Counted from the first letter of the stretch, positions 47,454 through 56,333 are shown. The stretch is 64,000 bases of DNA from an uncultured Clostridia bacterium (GCA_910579745.1 CAJTVH010000002.1:51786-115785); one strand, 5' to 3'. Notes: generated by a model from the letters alone, not told the origin. Translations and numbers: made by a program.

Positions 47454-47904
47454 TATTTATACTGACGGAGCTTGTTCCGGAAATCCAGGACCTGGTGGTT
47501 ATGGGGTTGTATTGCTGTATAAGGGAAACAGAAAGGAATTATCACAGGGGTATAAATGTACGACAAACAATCGTATGGAGATGCTTGCTGTTATAAAAAG
47601 TCTTGAGGTTTTGAAAGAACCTTGTAAAGTTAATTTGTACAGCGACTCAAAATACGTTATTGACGCTATAACAAAAGGCTGGGTAAATAAATGGAAAAAG
47701 AACAACTGGAAGAGAAATAAAACGGATATGGCGTCTAATGTTGATTTGTGGATTCATATGCTTGAGCTTTTGGAAAAACACGATGTTAATTTTATTTGGG
47801 TAAAAGGGCATGCCGATAATGTTGAGAATGAGAGATGTGATTTTCTCGCCAGAGAAGCTATTAAAAATGGCGGTCTTTTAGAAGATGAGAATTACGGCAA
47901 TTAA
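47440..47904 (+). CDS. rnhA: Ribonuclease HI
   Basis: A 154-residue RNase H with the four acidic residues visible: IYTDGACSGNPGPGG (Asp), NNRMEMLAVI (Glu), YSDSKYVIDAI (Asp) and NERCDFLAR (Asp), plus WVKGHADN. It removes RNA from RNA-DNA hybrids. TTG 47440 follows GGGGAGGAGG inside the end of the preceding gene. Confidence 0.95.
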   Translation: MKSIDIYTDGACSGNPGPGGYGVVLLYKGNRKELSQGYKCTTNNRMEMLAVIKSLEVLKEPCKVNLYSDSKYVIDAITKGWVNKWKKNNWKRNKTDMASNVDLWIHMLELLEKHDVNFIWVKGHADNVENERCDFLAREAIKNGGLLEDENYGN

Positions 47905-47979
47905 AAAATAAATAAAATATAATATTTATACTAATCTTTTTTAAAGATACTTTTTTAGAAAATAGCAATTCTGACAAGG

Positions 47980-48096
47980 TTAGAAAAAACTATTTTACTT
48001 CAATATTTATTTACGTTTTACGCGTTTAAAACGCGAAACACCTTTCACTAAAATTTTGAGTGAAATATTTTTTTATTTCTTATGGAATTGCCATAA
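47980..48096. repeat. Palindromic spacer element D, copy 1
   Basis: Outer ends ATAGCAATTC and GAATTGCCAT; contains ACGCG...CGCG, CACCTTTCACTAAAATTTTGAGTGAAATA and a T7 run. The CCTTTCACT...GTAAAATATTTTTTTAT pattern recurs at about 55170-55310. Non-coding; possibly a terminator-bearing mobile hairpin. Confidence 0.5.
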
Positions 48097-48132
48097 TTAT
48101 ACAGTTTCTAAAGAAGTCTAATTATGTGAATT

Positions 48133-48161
48133 TTGTATAAATAGCTATTTTATTGTAGTAT
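48133..48161 (+). promoter_or_regulatory. Candidate promoter of the metallophosphoesterase gene
   Basis: TTGTAT, 17-base spacer, TAGTAT; a moderate sigma-A match 50 bases before the AAGGAGG site of the gene at 48214. Confidence 0.45.
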
Positions 48162-48213
48162 GGTGATAAATCGCTGATGATTTATAAATAAATATATTTT
48201 AAGGAGGTTTTTT

Positions 48214-49353
48214 ATGGCGGTCTTTTTTATTTTTATAGCCATTTTGCTTATTTTAATTAATATTTATGATGGATTTCAAATTAGGAAATGTTTTGGCAGG
48301 TATAAAAAATTTTATTATATGACGGCGTTACCTATTCATATTATATTTTTGGGAATTTTCATGGCAATGTTTTTTACAAGGGGTTCAGAGGTTTTTGCCG
48401 GAATTAGAAATACGTTAAATATTATCGGATATGGTTTTATTACAGCGTCGTTTTATATGTTTTTACTGTTTCTTATTTCGGGAATTGTAAGATTTATTTT
48501 TAATAAACTTAAATTTAGCGGAAAAGTTAGAAATATTATATCCAAAGTATACGCTAAAGGTATAACGGTTATTGTTATTTCATTTCTTGCGATAGTATAC
48601 GGTGTCTATAACGCTTCTGATATTTCAGTATCGGAATATAGAGTTTCAATCTCAAAAGATAAAGGAAATATTAAAGGTTTAAACTCAGTAATGTTTTCTG
48701 ATACTCATATTGGAACTACTATTAAAGAGAAAGAACTTGATGAGATTGTTCAAATGGTTAATGCCCTCAAACCTGATATAATTTTTCTTTGCGGAGATAT
48801 TTTTGATGAGGGTACAAGCCAACATTTAAAAGAATACGCTAGCGACGCTTTCTCAAAATTTCAAAGCGGATACGGTACTTATTATATTACGGGAAATCAT
48901 GAGTATTATGCGGGTGATTCTGATAATTCAATTAAATATATGGAAGATGCCGGAATTAATGTTTTAAAAGATGAATATGTTTTTGTGAATGACAGTTTTT
49001 ATGTAGTGGGCAGAGCGGACAAGGAAGTTTTTAGAGAAGATGGTATTGAAAGAAAAGAATTAACTGAAATTTTAAACGGTATAGATAAAGATTATCCTAT
49101 TATTCTTCTTGACCATAGGCCAGTTGGTATTAATTTGTCAAAAGATAATGGAGTTGATTTACAGTTTTCCGGTCATACCCACGCTGGTCAGATTTTTCCT
49201 ATTAATTTTTTATCAAGCATTTCCAACGATTTAAATTATGGTTATTTAAAAAACGGGGATTTTAATATTGTTGTCAGTTCTGGCTGCGGTACTTGGGGTG
49301 TGCCGATAAGGATAGGCAGTGATACTGAAATTGTAAATGTAAAGATAAATTAA
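48214..49353 (+). CDS. Membrane-bound calcineurin-type metallophosphoesterase
   Basis: A 379-residue protein with about four N-terminal membrane helices (1-130) and a phosphoesterase domain (about 150-379). All metal ligands are visible: FSDTHIGTT, FLCGDIFDEG, ITGNHEYYAG, LLDHRPVG and FSGHTHAGQIFP. The layout matches the YkoQ/YaeI-like group, some of which act on lipid-linked sugar or UDP-sugar lipids; substrate here is unknown. AAGGAGG precedes ATG 48214. Confidence 0.88.
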   Translation: MAVFFIFIAILLILINIYDGFQIRKCFGRYKKFYYMTALPIHIIFLGIFMAMFFTRGSEVFAGIRNTLNIIGYGFITASFYMFLLFLISGIVRFIFNKLKFSGKVRNIISKVYAKGITVIVISFLAIVYGVYNASDISVSEYRVSISKDKGNIKGLNSVMFSDTHIGTTIKEKELDEIVQMVNALKPDIIFLCGDIFDEGTSQHLKEYASDAFSKFQSGYGTYYITGNHEYYAGDSDNSIKYMEDAGINVLKDEYVFVNDSFYVVGRADKEVFREDGIERKELTEILNGIDKDYPIILLDHRPVGINLSKDNGVDLQFSGHTHAGQIFPINFLSSISNDLNYGYLKNGDFNIVVSSGCGTWGVPIRIGSDTEIVNVKIN

Positions 49354-49409
49354 AAGATTGTCGTTTTGTATACGAAAACTATTTAATAATTTTTAAAACT
49401 TTAATAAAT

Positions 49410-49487
49410 AACACTTGCACGCTATTTATATGTATGTTCGCCCGTGATAATAAGGTAAACGGGAGAGTAAAAGCGACAAGTGTTTTT
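49410..49487 (+). terminator. Branched hairpin with T-run
   Basis: Outer stem AACACTTG/CAAGTGTT encloses an inner stem CCCGT/ACGGG and is followed by TTTTT. It probably ends the metallophosphoesterase transcript; the unusual branched form is noted among the findings. Confidence 0.55.
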
Positions 49488-49599
49488 GCCCTTGCGTAGT
49501 ATGGTATTTTCTTATATCTGACCATATTGTTTTATATTGCCATAGAAAATCCAGCCATCATTTAGGTACCAAAGCGTCAAGAATTATTGTGATTTTAAT

Positions 49600-49764
49600 T
49601 AGGGAGTATCTGAAAACTATCATAAGCTATCAGTTATATACGCGAAATATCCAAAAAATTATTAAAAAATAAACGAAAACGGTTCAATTAAACAGAAAAG
49701 CCTTTCTGTTTAATTTTATTTTTTATAATTTTTCGCGCGTATTTTAGTTTTCAGATACGCTCTA
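49600..49764. repeat. MITE-like repeat A, copy 4
   Basis: Same orientation as the copy at 18087 and near-identical to it. Edges AGGGAGTATCTGAAAACTAT and TTTTCAGATACGCTCTA with TA flanks; internal AAACAGAAAAGCCTTTCTGTTT. It lies between two converging genes. Confidence 0.88.
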
Positions 49765-49842
49765 ATCTAATATGTGAAAAAATCAGTATTTGCGAGGCTT
49801 TTGTGAGTATTACTTTTTTTGACTCAAAATTAAATACTATTT

Positions 49843-51321
49843 TTATATATTTAAAACTTTTGTTTGAATTTTTTTTCTGAATGAAATATCATGCTCAACA
49901 AATATAAGGGTAGGCTGATATTTTATAATTACATCTTCAATTTGTATCCGAGAAAATATATCTATAAAATTTAAAGGTTCATCCCATATATATAAATTAG
50001 CTCTTTCACAAAGGCTTTTCGCTATTAAAACTTTCTTTTTTTGTCCGCCGCTGAAATCAGCCATATTTTTATCAAATTGTTCTCTGGAAAAATCAAGTTT
50101 TCTTAGAATTGTTTTAAATAAACTTTCATCTATATTATTATCATTCGCGAATTTTGAAAGATTACCATTAAGCGTTTCTGTGTTTTGAGAAATATAAGAA
50201 ATGTTAAGCCCGCTGCCAATAAGAATTTCTCCTGAATAACTTATATTCTCTCCGCGAAGCAATTTTAAAATACTTGATTTTCCACTGCCATTTTTACCGC
50301 ATAAAGCTATTCTGTCGCCTTTTTTTATTTCAAAACTTATATTTTCGCATATCTTATTATCGCCATAAAATAAGGTAAGGTTTTTTACTTCCACAAGTCT
50401 GTCCTTTGTGAATTCAACAGGCGATAACAAAAGAGGCGGGTATTCATCAATATTGTGCAAAAGTTTTGATTTTTCCGTAATAGCTTTTTCTTTCCTTGTA
50501 TCAATATTTTTTGAGCGTTTCATAATTTTAGCGGCTTTATGTCCTACATAGCCTCTGTCTATTTTTGACCCGGAATTCACTGTGTTATATTTGCTTTTTT
50601 CAGTTATATCAGACCATGAGGCACTTCGTTTTGCGGCCTGAGATAATTTTGAGATTTCTTTTTTTAATTTTATATTTTCATTTATTTCAAAATTATCTTG
50701 TTTCGCTTTATTTTCAGACCAGGATGAAAAATTTCCTTTTTGTATCTCAATATTTGTTTTATTTATTGATAAAATATGGTCTATACAGCCATCAAGCAAT
50801 TTTCTGTCATGAGATACTAAAATAAATCCTTTTTTATTATTTAAATATTTACATATTACCGTTCTCGCGTTTTCATCCAAATGATTTGTAGGTTCATCAA
50901 TAAGTAGAAAACTATTCGAGACAAGAAACAATATCGCCAGTGATATTTTAGTCTGTTCTCCATGTGATAAAGAGGAGAAGGGACGATATAAAACGTCAGC
51001 GGTCACCTCAAGTAATGATATTTCTCGTATAAATTCCCACTCTTCTTGTTCCGCGCATATTTCATAAAATATTTCTATTGTATTTTTTTCTTTGTCTTGG
51101 ATTTCATAAGGAAAATATTCAAATTTAACAGAGGAATGTATATTTCCGCTGAACTCATATTTTTTTAAAAGAAGATTTAGAAATGTGGTTTTTCCTCGGC
51201 CGTTTCTTCCTATAAAACCTAATTTCCAGTCAGTATTTATTTGAAAACTTACATTTTCAAAAACATTTTCATAGCTTCCGTCATAACCGAAAGTTAAATT
51301 ATTTACGCTTATTAAAGACAT
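49843..51321 (-). CDS. ABC-F ribosome-protection protein, Lsa/CplR-like
   Basis: A 492-residue soluble twin-ATPase without membrane segments: first Walker A GRNGRGKTT (about 40-48), signature SSLSHGEQTK, DEPTNHLD; then a charged linker (about 190-300); second Walker A GKNGSGKSS (about 344), FSGGQKKKVLIA and the odd second Walker B IWDEPLNFIDIFSR. EPLNFID in place of EPTNHLD is a hallmark of the Lsa/CplR group, which displaces lincosamides, pleuromutilins and streptogramin A from the ribosome. ATG 51321 follows AAAGGAG. A leader peptide and attenuator lie upstream. Antibiotic range is inference. Confidence 0.87.
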   Translation of the reverse strand: MSLISVNNLTFGYDGSYENVFENVSFQINTDWKLGFIGRNGRGKTTFLNLLLKKYEFSGNIHSSVKFEYFPYEIQDKEKNTIEIFYEICAEQEEWEFIREISLLEVTADVLYRPFSSLSHGEQTKISLAILFLVSNSFLLIDEPTNHLDENARTVICKYLNNKKGFILVSHDRKLLDGCIDHILSINKTNIEIQKGNFSSWSENKAKQDNFEINENIKLKKEISKLSQAAKRSASWSDITEKSKYNTVNSGSKIDRGYVGHKAAKIMKRSKNIDTRKEKAITEKSKLLHNIDEYPPLLLSPVEFTKDRLVEVKNLTLFYGDNKICENISFEIKKGDRIALCGKNGSGKSSILKLLRGENISYSGEILIGSGLNISYISQNTETLNGNLSKFANDNNIDESLFKTILRKLDFSREQFDKNMADFSGGQKKKVLIAKSLCERANLYIWDEPLNFIDIFSRIQIEDVIIKYQPTLIFVEHDISFRKKIQTKVLNI

Positions 51322-51430
51322 ATTCCTCACTCCTTTAAACGCATTTTAAATAAAATTCGTGATTTAGGCGAAAGGCGGATATCTGAAGCTACTGATAAAG
51401 ATTTATTATATTTTGAGATATATTAAAATC

Positions 51431-51514
51431 AAAAAAGCCATAAGAAAGTAATTTCTTATGACTCAAAAACAGCGTAATAATATCTGTCAGCAGAGTTATA
51501 AAATTAACTTTCTC
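51431..51514 (-). promoter_or_regulatory. Transcription attenuator of the ABC-F gene
   Basis: Read on the minus strand, CATAAGAAA and TTTCTTATG (plus coordinates 51452-51460 and 51439-51447) form a perfect 9-bp stem with a 4-base loop, followed by GCTTTTTTGATTTT: a strong intrinsic terminator 110 bases before the coding start. Just upstream, 51492-51514 reads AGAAAGTTAATTTTATAACT on the minus strand, complementary to the first terminator arm and its flank, so it can form a competing antiterminator. No other gene needs this terminator. Confidence 0.75.
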
Positions 51515-51712
51515 ACCTTTACGCGACAAAATAACGAAATTTTATTCCTTATATTTGTAAACATAAATTATATTAATCTCAAATTAAAACACACATATAA
51601 AACCTTTAGTAAAAAGTTATATCATAGTAAAACATTTGCTTTCAACATATAATAATGCTATTTAATCACCGCTTATATAACGTTAAAAAACAAAAATATT
51701 TTTTAATTGAGA

Positions 51713-51739
51713 TTAGTACTGGCAAGAAAAATTAATCAT
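51713..51739 (-). CDS. Eight-residue leader peptide of the ABC-F gene
   Basis: ATG at 51739 (minus) follows a strong AGAGGTGA site at ideal spacing and encodes MINFSCQY before a TAA. It begins about 20 bases after the predicted transcription start and lies upstream of the antiterminator/terminator pair. This matches the design of ribosome-sensing attenuators in antibiotic-resistance genes, where drug stalling on a short leader exposes the antiterminator. Translation is not proven. Confidence 0.65.
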   Translation of the reverse strand: MINFSCQY

Positions 51740-51768
51740 TTGTTCACCTCTTTTATTTTATTATAAGT

Positions 51769-51797
51769 ATGATATCATAAATTTTATAATAAATCAA
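51769..51797 (-). promoter_or_regulatory. Promoter of the ABC-F leader transcript
   Basis: On the minus strand TTGATT (51797-51792), 17-base spacer, TATCAT (51774-51769). The transcript would start near 51762, just before the leader peptide ribosome binding site, with a 440-base untranslated leader. Confidence 0.6.
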
Positions 51798-51803
51798 GTT
51801 AAA

Positions 51804-52215
51804 ATTTGCTGTTATTTAAAAAATAAAAAGTGTTAAAAATAGATTGTATCCTAAAACTTTGTGTATATTGTTAAAGAGGTATAAAGCTCTGATTATTTAA
51901 AAAGTTTGTATATTTTTGTTTTAACGTATACAATAGTATTTATTGATAAGTTTTATTTTTATAATTTATTGATATTCTTATAATTTGTGTTTAAAAAAAT
52001 TTGCATTGTTTACGTAATTGGTGTATTATTGTAATTGATGTGGAATATTTTCAACTAAGAAAATATTTTAAAAATTATGATAAATAAATATATTTTAAGT
52101 TTATTTTATTTTTTATGATATTTCATGATTATTTTAGTTTTCATATACACTATGTAGTTGTTTAATTATTATAGTAATATTATTATTTTATTGTTTTGCT
52201 GTAGGGAGTGTTTTT
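51804..52215. other. Spacer with half MITE
   Basis: AT-rich spacer between the divergent ABC-F leader and folC. 52099-52152 (TTATTTTATTTTTTATGATA onward to TTTTCATATACACTA) matches the right half of family A with several substitutions, a decayed partial copy. The folC promoter was not resolved. Confidence 0.55.
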
Positions 52216-53535
52216 ATGAATTATGACGAGGCTATGACTTTTATACGTGATACGGAAAAATACGGTAGTGTACAGGGTCTTGATAATATGTTTAATTTAA
52301 TGGATGAGCTGGAAAATGTTCAGGATAAACTTAAAATAGTTCATATAGCCGGAACTAACGGAAAAGGTTCAGTGGGGTCGTTTATCGGAGAAGTTTTAAA
52401 AGTGGCCGGTTTTAAGGTAGGAAGATATATTTCCCCCACGATATTTGAATATAACGAGAGATTTCAAATTAATAATAAGTTTATTGCGGAAAGTAAGTTT
52501 TGTTATATATGCGGTAAAGTAAAGAAGGCTATTGAGAAAATTGTTTCTGAGGGAAAATGTCATCCGACTTCTTTTGAGGTGGAAACAGCTATTGCTTTTT
52601 TGTATTTTTATGAGGAAAAATGTGATTTTGTTTTGCTTGAAACAGGACTCGGAGGTAGACTTGACGCTACTAACATTATAAAGAAAAATTTATGTTCCGT
52701 GATAACATCTATAAGTATTGACCATATTAATTTTCTTGGAAGTTCTCTTTCAGAAATAGCCGTCGAAAAATGTGGTATAATTAAAAATGATTCATTTACG
52801 GTTTCTATTTTTCAAGACAGAGAGGTTATGAATGTTATCGAAAAAAGTTGTATTGAAAAAAAATCGAAACTTATAAAGGTTTTGAAAGAGGATATTTTAT
52901 ATAATGGTGTTCAAGATTATTGCCAAAGCTTTGATTATAAAAATTATTTAAATGTCAAAATCGGACTTTTAGGAAAATTTCAAGTGGAAAACGCTTCTTT
53001 GGCTATTGAGGTTATTGAGTTACTGATGAGGAAAGGGTATAATATAACGAAAAAAAATATATACGATGGTCTTTTTAACGCCATATGGAAGGGTAGATTT
53101 CAAGTTATAGGGGAAAATCCTGTTTTTGTTGTTGACGGAGCTCATAACGCCGACGCAGCGAAAAGGTTAAGAGAAAATATACAAATATATTTTGCAAATA
53201 AAAAGATTGTGTTTATTGTCGGCGTTTTTAAAGATAAAGATTATAAAAAAATCGCTGAGATTACAGCGGATTTGGCAGATGAGATTTTTGTGTTTACTTT
53301 GAAAAGTCCGAGAGGACTTGACGCTAAAATTTTTTGCAAGGAGTTTTTAAAATACAATAAAAATGTGTTTTATGTTTCCGGTGTTAGGGAGGCTGTTTCC
53401 AAAAGTATTTTGGCGGCAGGTGAAGAGGGGGCTGTTATTGCTTTCGGCTCACTTTCGTATATGGGAGAAATTATAAAAATTTATGGGGAAAACAAAGAAG
53501 TTTTTATGAATGAACAAGCTAAGGAGATTATATAA
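52216..53535 (+). CDS. folC: Folylpolyglutamate/dihydrofolate synthase
   Basis: A 439-residue Mur-ligase-like enzyme with HIAGTNGKGSVGSFI (ATP loop), GRYISPTIFEYNERF, LLETGLGGRLDATN, SISIDHINFLG and VDGAHNADAAKRL. It adds glutamate to dihydropteroate or folate. First gene of a folate cluster; ends one base into the folE start. Confidence 0.93.
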   Translation: MNYDEAMTFIRDTEKYGSVQGLDNMFNLMDELENVQDKLKIVHIAGTNGKGSVGSFIGEVLKVAGFKVGRYISPTIFEYNERFQINNKFIAESKFCYICGKVKKAIEKIVSEGKCHPTSFEVETAIAFLYFYEEKCDFVLLETGLGGRLDATNIIKKNLCSVITSISIDHINFLGSSLSEIAVEKCGIIKNDSFTVSIFQDREVMNVIEKSCIEKKSKLIKVLKEDILYNGVQDYCQSFDYKNYLNVKIGLLGKFQVENASLAIEVIELLMRKGYNITKKNIYDGLFNAIWKGRFQVIGENPVFVVDGAHNADAAKRLRENIQIYFANKKIVFIVGVFKDKDYKKIAEITADLADEIFVFTLKSPRGLDAKIFCKEFLKYNKNVFYVSGVREAVSKSILAAGEEGAVIAFGSLSYMGEIIKIYGENKEVFMNEQAKEII

Positions 53536-54083
53536 TGGATTTAAAAAAAATTGAAACCGGTGTAAAATTAATTCTTGAGGGGATAGGCGAAGATTGTTTG
53601 AGAGAAGGGCTTATAGAAACCCCTAAACGAGTCGCTAAAATGTATGAGGAGATTTTTTCGGGACTTACACAAACATCTGAAGAGTATTTAACAAAGACAT
53701 TTACCGCCGATGGTAATGAAATGGTTATTGAAAAGGATATTACATTATATTCTATGTGTGAGCATCACCTTATGCCTTTTTACGGTAAAGCTCACATAGC
53801 TTATATTCCAAATGGAGAGGTTGTGGGAATAAGTAAACTCGCCAGGACGGTTGACGTTTTCGCCAAAAGACCGCAGATTCAGGAGAGGCTTACTTGTGAG
53901 ATAGCTGACGCGGTTATGGAAAATTTAAAACCTTTAGGAGTAATTGTGGCTATTGAGGCGGAGCATACTTGTATGACTATGAGAGGGGTCAAAAAACCGG
54001 GAACAAAAACTTTTACTTTCGCCTGCAGAGGAGAGTTTAAAAATAATCAAGATTTGAGAAATACTTTTTTTAATCTTATATAG
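53535..54083 (+). CDS. folE: GTP cyclohydrolase I
   Basis: A 182-residue enzyme opening the folate pathway (GTP to dihydroneopterin triphosphate). Zinc ligands and active site: MCEHHLMPFYGKAHIAYIP, GISKLARTVDVFAKRPQIQE and HTCMTMRGVKKPGT. Start overlaps the folC stop by one base (TAATG). Confidence 0.96.
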   Translation: MDLKKIETGVKLILEGIGEDCLREGLIETPKRVAKMYEEIFSGLTQTSEEYLTKTFTADGNEMVIEKDITLYSMCEHHLMPFYGKAHIAYIPNGEVVGISKLARTVDVFAKRPQIQERLTCEIADAVMENLKPLGVIVAIEAEHTCMTMRGVKKPGTKTFTFACRGEFKNNQDLRNTFFNLI

Positions 54084-54192
54084 CCAATTATGGCGAAACA
54101 ATAAAATAATAAACAGGCAAGATTGGATAAAATCTGATATATTAAGTAATTATTTATTGTTTTGCGCCAAAAATTTTATGAATTATTATAAC
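54079..54192. repeat. Hairpin repeat B, copy 2
   Basis: Inverted relative to other B copies: TATAGCCAATTATGGCGAAA...CAATAAAATAAT, central AATCTGATATATTAAG, then ATTATTTATTGTTTTGCGCC. Begins at the folE stop codon. Confidence 0.65.
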
Positions 54193-54545
54193 TTAAAAAG
54201 TAACAAAAGGAGTGCGGTTTAAAATTATTTCATGGGAGGAGCGTAGACAGTATAGGCAATACCCATAATTTAATAAAATATGTTTGAGATGATATTTTTA
54301 TAGTGTAAGAAAAAAAGGCTTGTGGTCATAGTCGGAGTCTATGACAAGAGACTCTGACACGATAATGAAAAATGTCAGCCAATGCTGCGAAATTATAATT
54401 GTGAGGTACTGTCTATAATATAGTTTTTATATTGGATGTTGATGTTAAAGAAGAGAAAGAGATTTTAAGCTATTGAATTTGTTTGTTTTTAAGTTGATTG
54501 AGTTATGAATTTGTTTGTTTTTAAGTTGATTGAGTTATATAAAAG
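54188..54545. repeat. Expanded family C-like element with 32-bp tandem duplication
   Basis: Left end TTATAACTTAAAAAGTAACA and core AAAATTATTTCATGGGAGGA resemble family C; the right end carries TTTGTTTGTTTTTAAGTTGA twice in exact 32-base tandem units (54475-54506 and 54507-54538). Between are stems such as GTCATAG...CTATGAC. No convincing gene. Confidence 0.5.
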
Positions 54546-54626
54546 TTTTCGACAGATTTTACAAAGATGAGGCAAAAATAAAGGAAAATATAAATGTCCT
54601 CTTGAATATATAAAGCGAGGAGTTTT

Positions 54627-55106
54627 ATGAGAAGAATTAACGCTATTTTAAAAAATAATATTTTTACAGATATTCTTAATAATATTGAGAAAGCTGAAAA
54701 AACAAGAATTTATTGTCGTCATGGTATCGATCATCTTTTTGATACCGCTAGAATTTGTTATATAATAAATCTTGAGAACGGTTATGGATTTGACAAGGAA
54801 ATTATTTACGCCGCCGCTCTTCTGCATGATATTGGAAGATATGAGGAATATAAGAATAATATCTCTCATAATGAGGCGAGCGGGAAAATCGCTGATGAAA
54901 TACTTTTCAAATGCGGTTTTTCAGAATTGGAAAAGAAAATTATAGTTGAGGCCATTTTTTCACATAGAGAGATAAAAGAGGATATTTCGCTTGGAGCCCT
55001 TTTATATAAAGGAGACAAGTTGTCAAGAAAGTGTTTTTTTTGTGAGGCTGAGGATAAATGCTATTGGAGCGAGGATAAGAAAAATTTTGGTATTAATTTA
55101 TATTAA
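54627..55106 (+). CDS. HD-domain phosphohydrolase in folate operon
   Basis: A 159-residue HD-superfamily protein: RHGIDHLFDTARI (His), LLHDIGRYEEY (HD pair), ISHNEAS and IFSHREI, giving the metal-binding set, and a Cys-rich end (RKCFFCEAEDKCYW). It recurs between folE and folP in clostridial folate clusters, so a role in removing phosphates from dihydroneopterin triphosphate, a step with no other candidate here, is a reasonable inference but unproven. GCGAGGAG precedes ATG 54627. Confidence 0.82.
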   Translation: MRRINAILKNNIFTDILNNIEKAEKTRIYCRHGIDHLFDTARICYIINLENGYGFDKEIIYAAALLHDIGRYEEYKNNISHNEASGKIADEILFKCGFSELEKKIIVEAIFSHREIKEDISLGALLYKGDKLSRKCFFCEAEDKCYWSEDKKNFGINLY

Positions 55107-55139
55107 TCTCATTAAAAAAATGGATATATATGGTTAGCA

Positions 55140-55320
55140 TAACAAACAAAAAATTTATTTTACCTCAAATTTCTAGGATTGTTTAGCGATCCTATTTACG
55201 CTTTCGGCGTTGAGAAATAAAAACGCCTTTCACTGAAATAGCGTCGCAAAGCAAAAGTGCTGACAGTGGCGCGCTGAGCCAGTAAAATATTTTTTTATTT
55301 TTATGTCATCTTATCCAGCA
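55140..55320. repeat. Palindromic spacer element D, copy 2
   Basis: Contains TTTACGCTTTCGGCGTTGAG, AACGCCTTTCACTGAAAT, a GC-rich TGGCGCGCTGAGCCA inset and TAAAATATTTTTTTATTTTTA. Parallels the element at 47980. Non-coding. Confidence 0.45.
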
Positions 55321-55340
55321 TTTAAGGAGAAATTAGTATT

Positions 55341-56204
55341 ATGAAAAATTTTGATTTTTTTATGCGGTTTGGTATAAAAGAGAAAGGACAGAGTATGAAA
55401 ATAGGAAACAAAGAATTTAACATTGGTGATAAGACTTATATTATGGGAATATTAAATGTTACTCCCGATTCTTTTTCTGACGGAGGAAATTTTAATAATT
55501 TGGAAAGCGCTTTAAGGCAAACCGAAAAAATGATTAACGAGGGCGCTGATATAATTGATGTGGGAGGAGAGTCTACCAGACCGGGGCATACGGTCATTAC
55601 AGAGGATGAGGAAATTTTAAGAGTTATTCCTGTTATTGAGAATATTAAAAAAAATTTTGATATTCCTATTTCTATAGATACGTATAAAAGTAAGGTGGCG
55701 GAGGCGGCGTTAAATGTCGGCGCTGATATTGTAAATGATATTTGGGGATTTAAGCGTGATAAAAAAATCGCGGATGTAACAAAGAGATTTGACGCGGTTT
55801 GTTGTCTCACTCATAATCGTGATAATACAAAATATATAAATTTTATGGATGAGGTTTTGGATGATTTAAGGGAATCTGTGGATATAGCTGTACAAGCGGG
55901 CATTTCAAAAGATAAAATTATTATTGATCCTGGAGTGGGTTTTGGAAAGACTTATGAGAATAATATTGAGATTATTAATAATGTTGATAGGCTTAATGAG
56001 CTTGGATTTCCTATACTTTTGGCTTCATCGAGAAAATCAGTTATCGGGATTACTCTTGATTTGCCTGTTAATGAGCGATTAGAAGGAACTTTAGCCACTA
56101 CTGTTTTTGGAGTTATAAAAGGGTGTGGATTCGTGAGGGTTCATGACGTAAAGGAAAACAAAAGAATTATTATGATGACGGAAAAATTATTGGGGCGTAT
56201 TTGA
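55341..56204 (+). CDS. folP: Dihydropteroate synthase
   Basis: A 287-residue TIM-barrel enzyme joining pABA to the pterin; sulfonamide target. Motifs: MGILNVTPDSFSDGGNF, IDVGGESTRPG, SIDTYKS, VNDIWGFKRD, DPGVGFGKTYENN, LLASSRKSVIG and VRVHDVKEN. ATG 55341 has AAGGAG eleven bases upstream; ATG 55395, with AAAGGA, would give a product beginning MKIGNKEF that fits the usual family start and is an alternative. The stop lies in a sequence resembling a MITE A end. Confidence 0.95.
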   Translation: MKNFDFFMRFGIKEKGQSMKIGNKEFNIGDKTYIMGILNVTPDSFSDGGNFNNLESALRQTEKMINEGADIIDVGGESTRPGHTVITEDEEILRVIPVIENIKKNFDIPISIDTYKSKVAEAALNVGADIVNDIWGFKRDKKIADVTKRFDAVCCLTHNRDNTKYINFMDEVLDDLRESVDIAVQAGISKDKIIIDPGVGFGKTYENNIEIINNVDRLNELGFPILLASSRKSVIGITLDLPVNERLEGTLATTVFGVIKGCGFVRVHDVKENKRIIMMTEKLLGRI

Positions 56205-56222
56205 AAATTAAGTGTGGGCTAC

Positions 56223-56333
56223 TATAGCGATTTATGAAATTTTTAGTGTAAGTCAACAAAACAATTCTTTTATATATTTATTTATATTGGTTTGTCAAAG
56301 TTTACTTGTCTATTCTTTCATTATTTCGCTATA
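56223..56333. repeat. Hairpin repeat B, copy 3
   Basis: CTATAGCGATTTATGAAATT at one end and ATTATTTCGCTATAA at the other, with TCAACAAAACAATTC inside. Lies between folP and the folB-folK gene. Confidence 0.7.
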
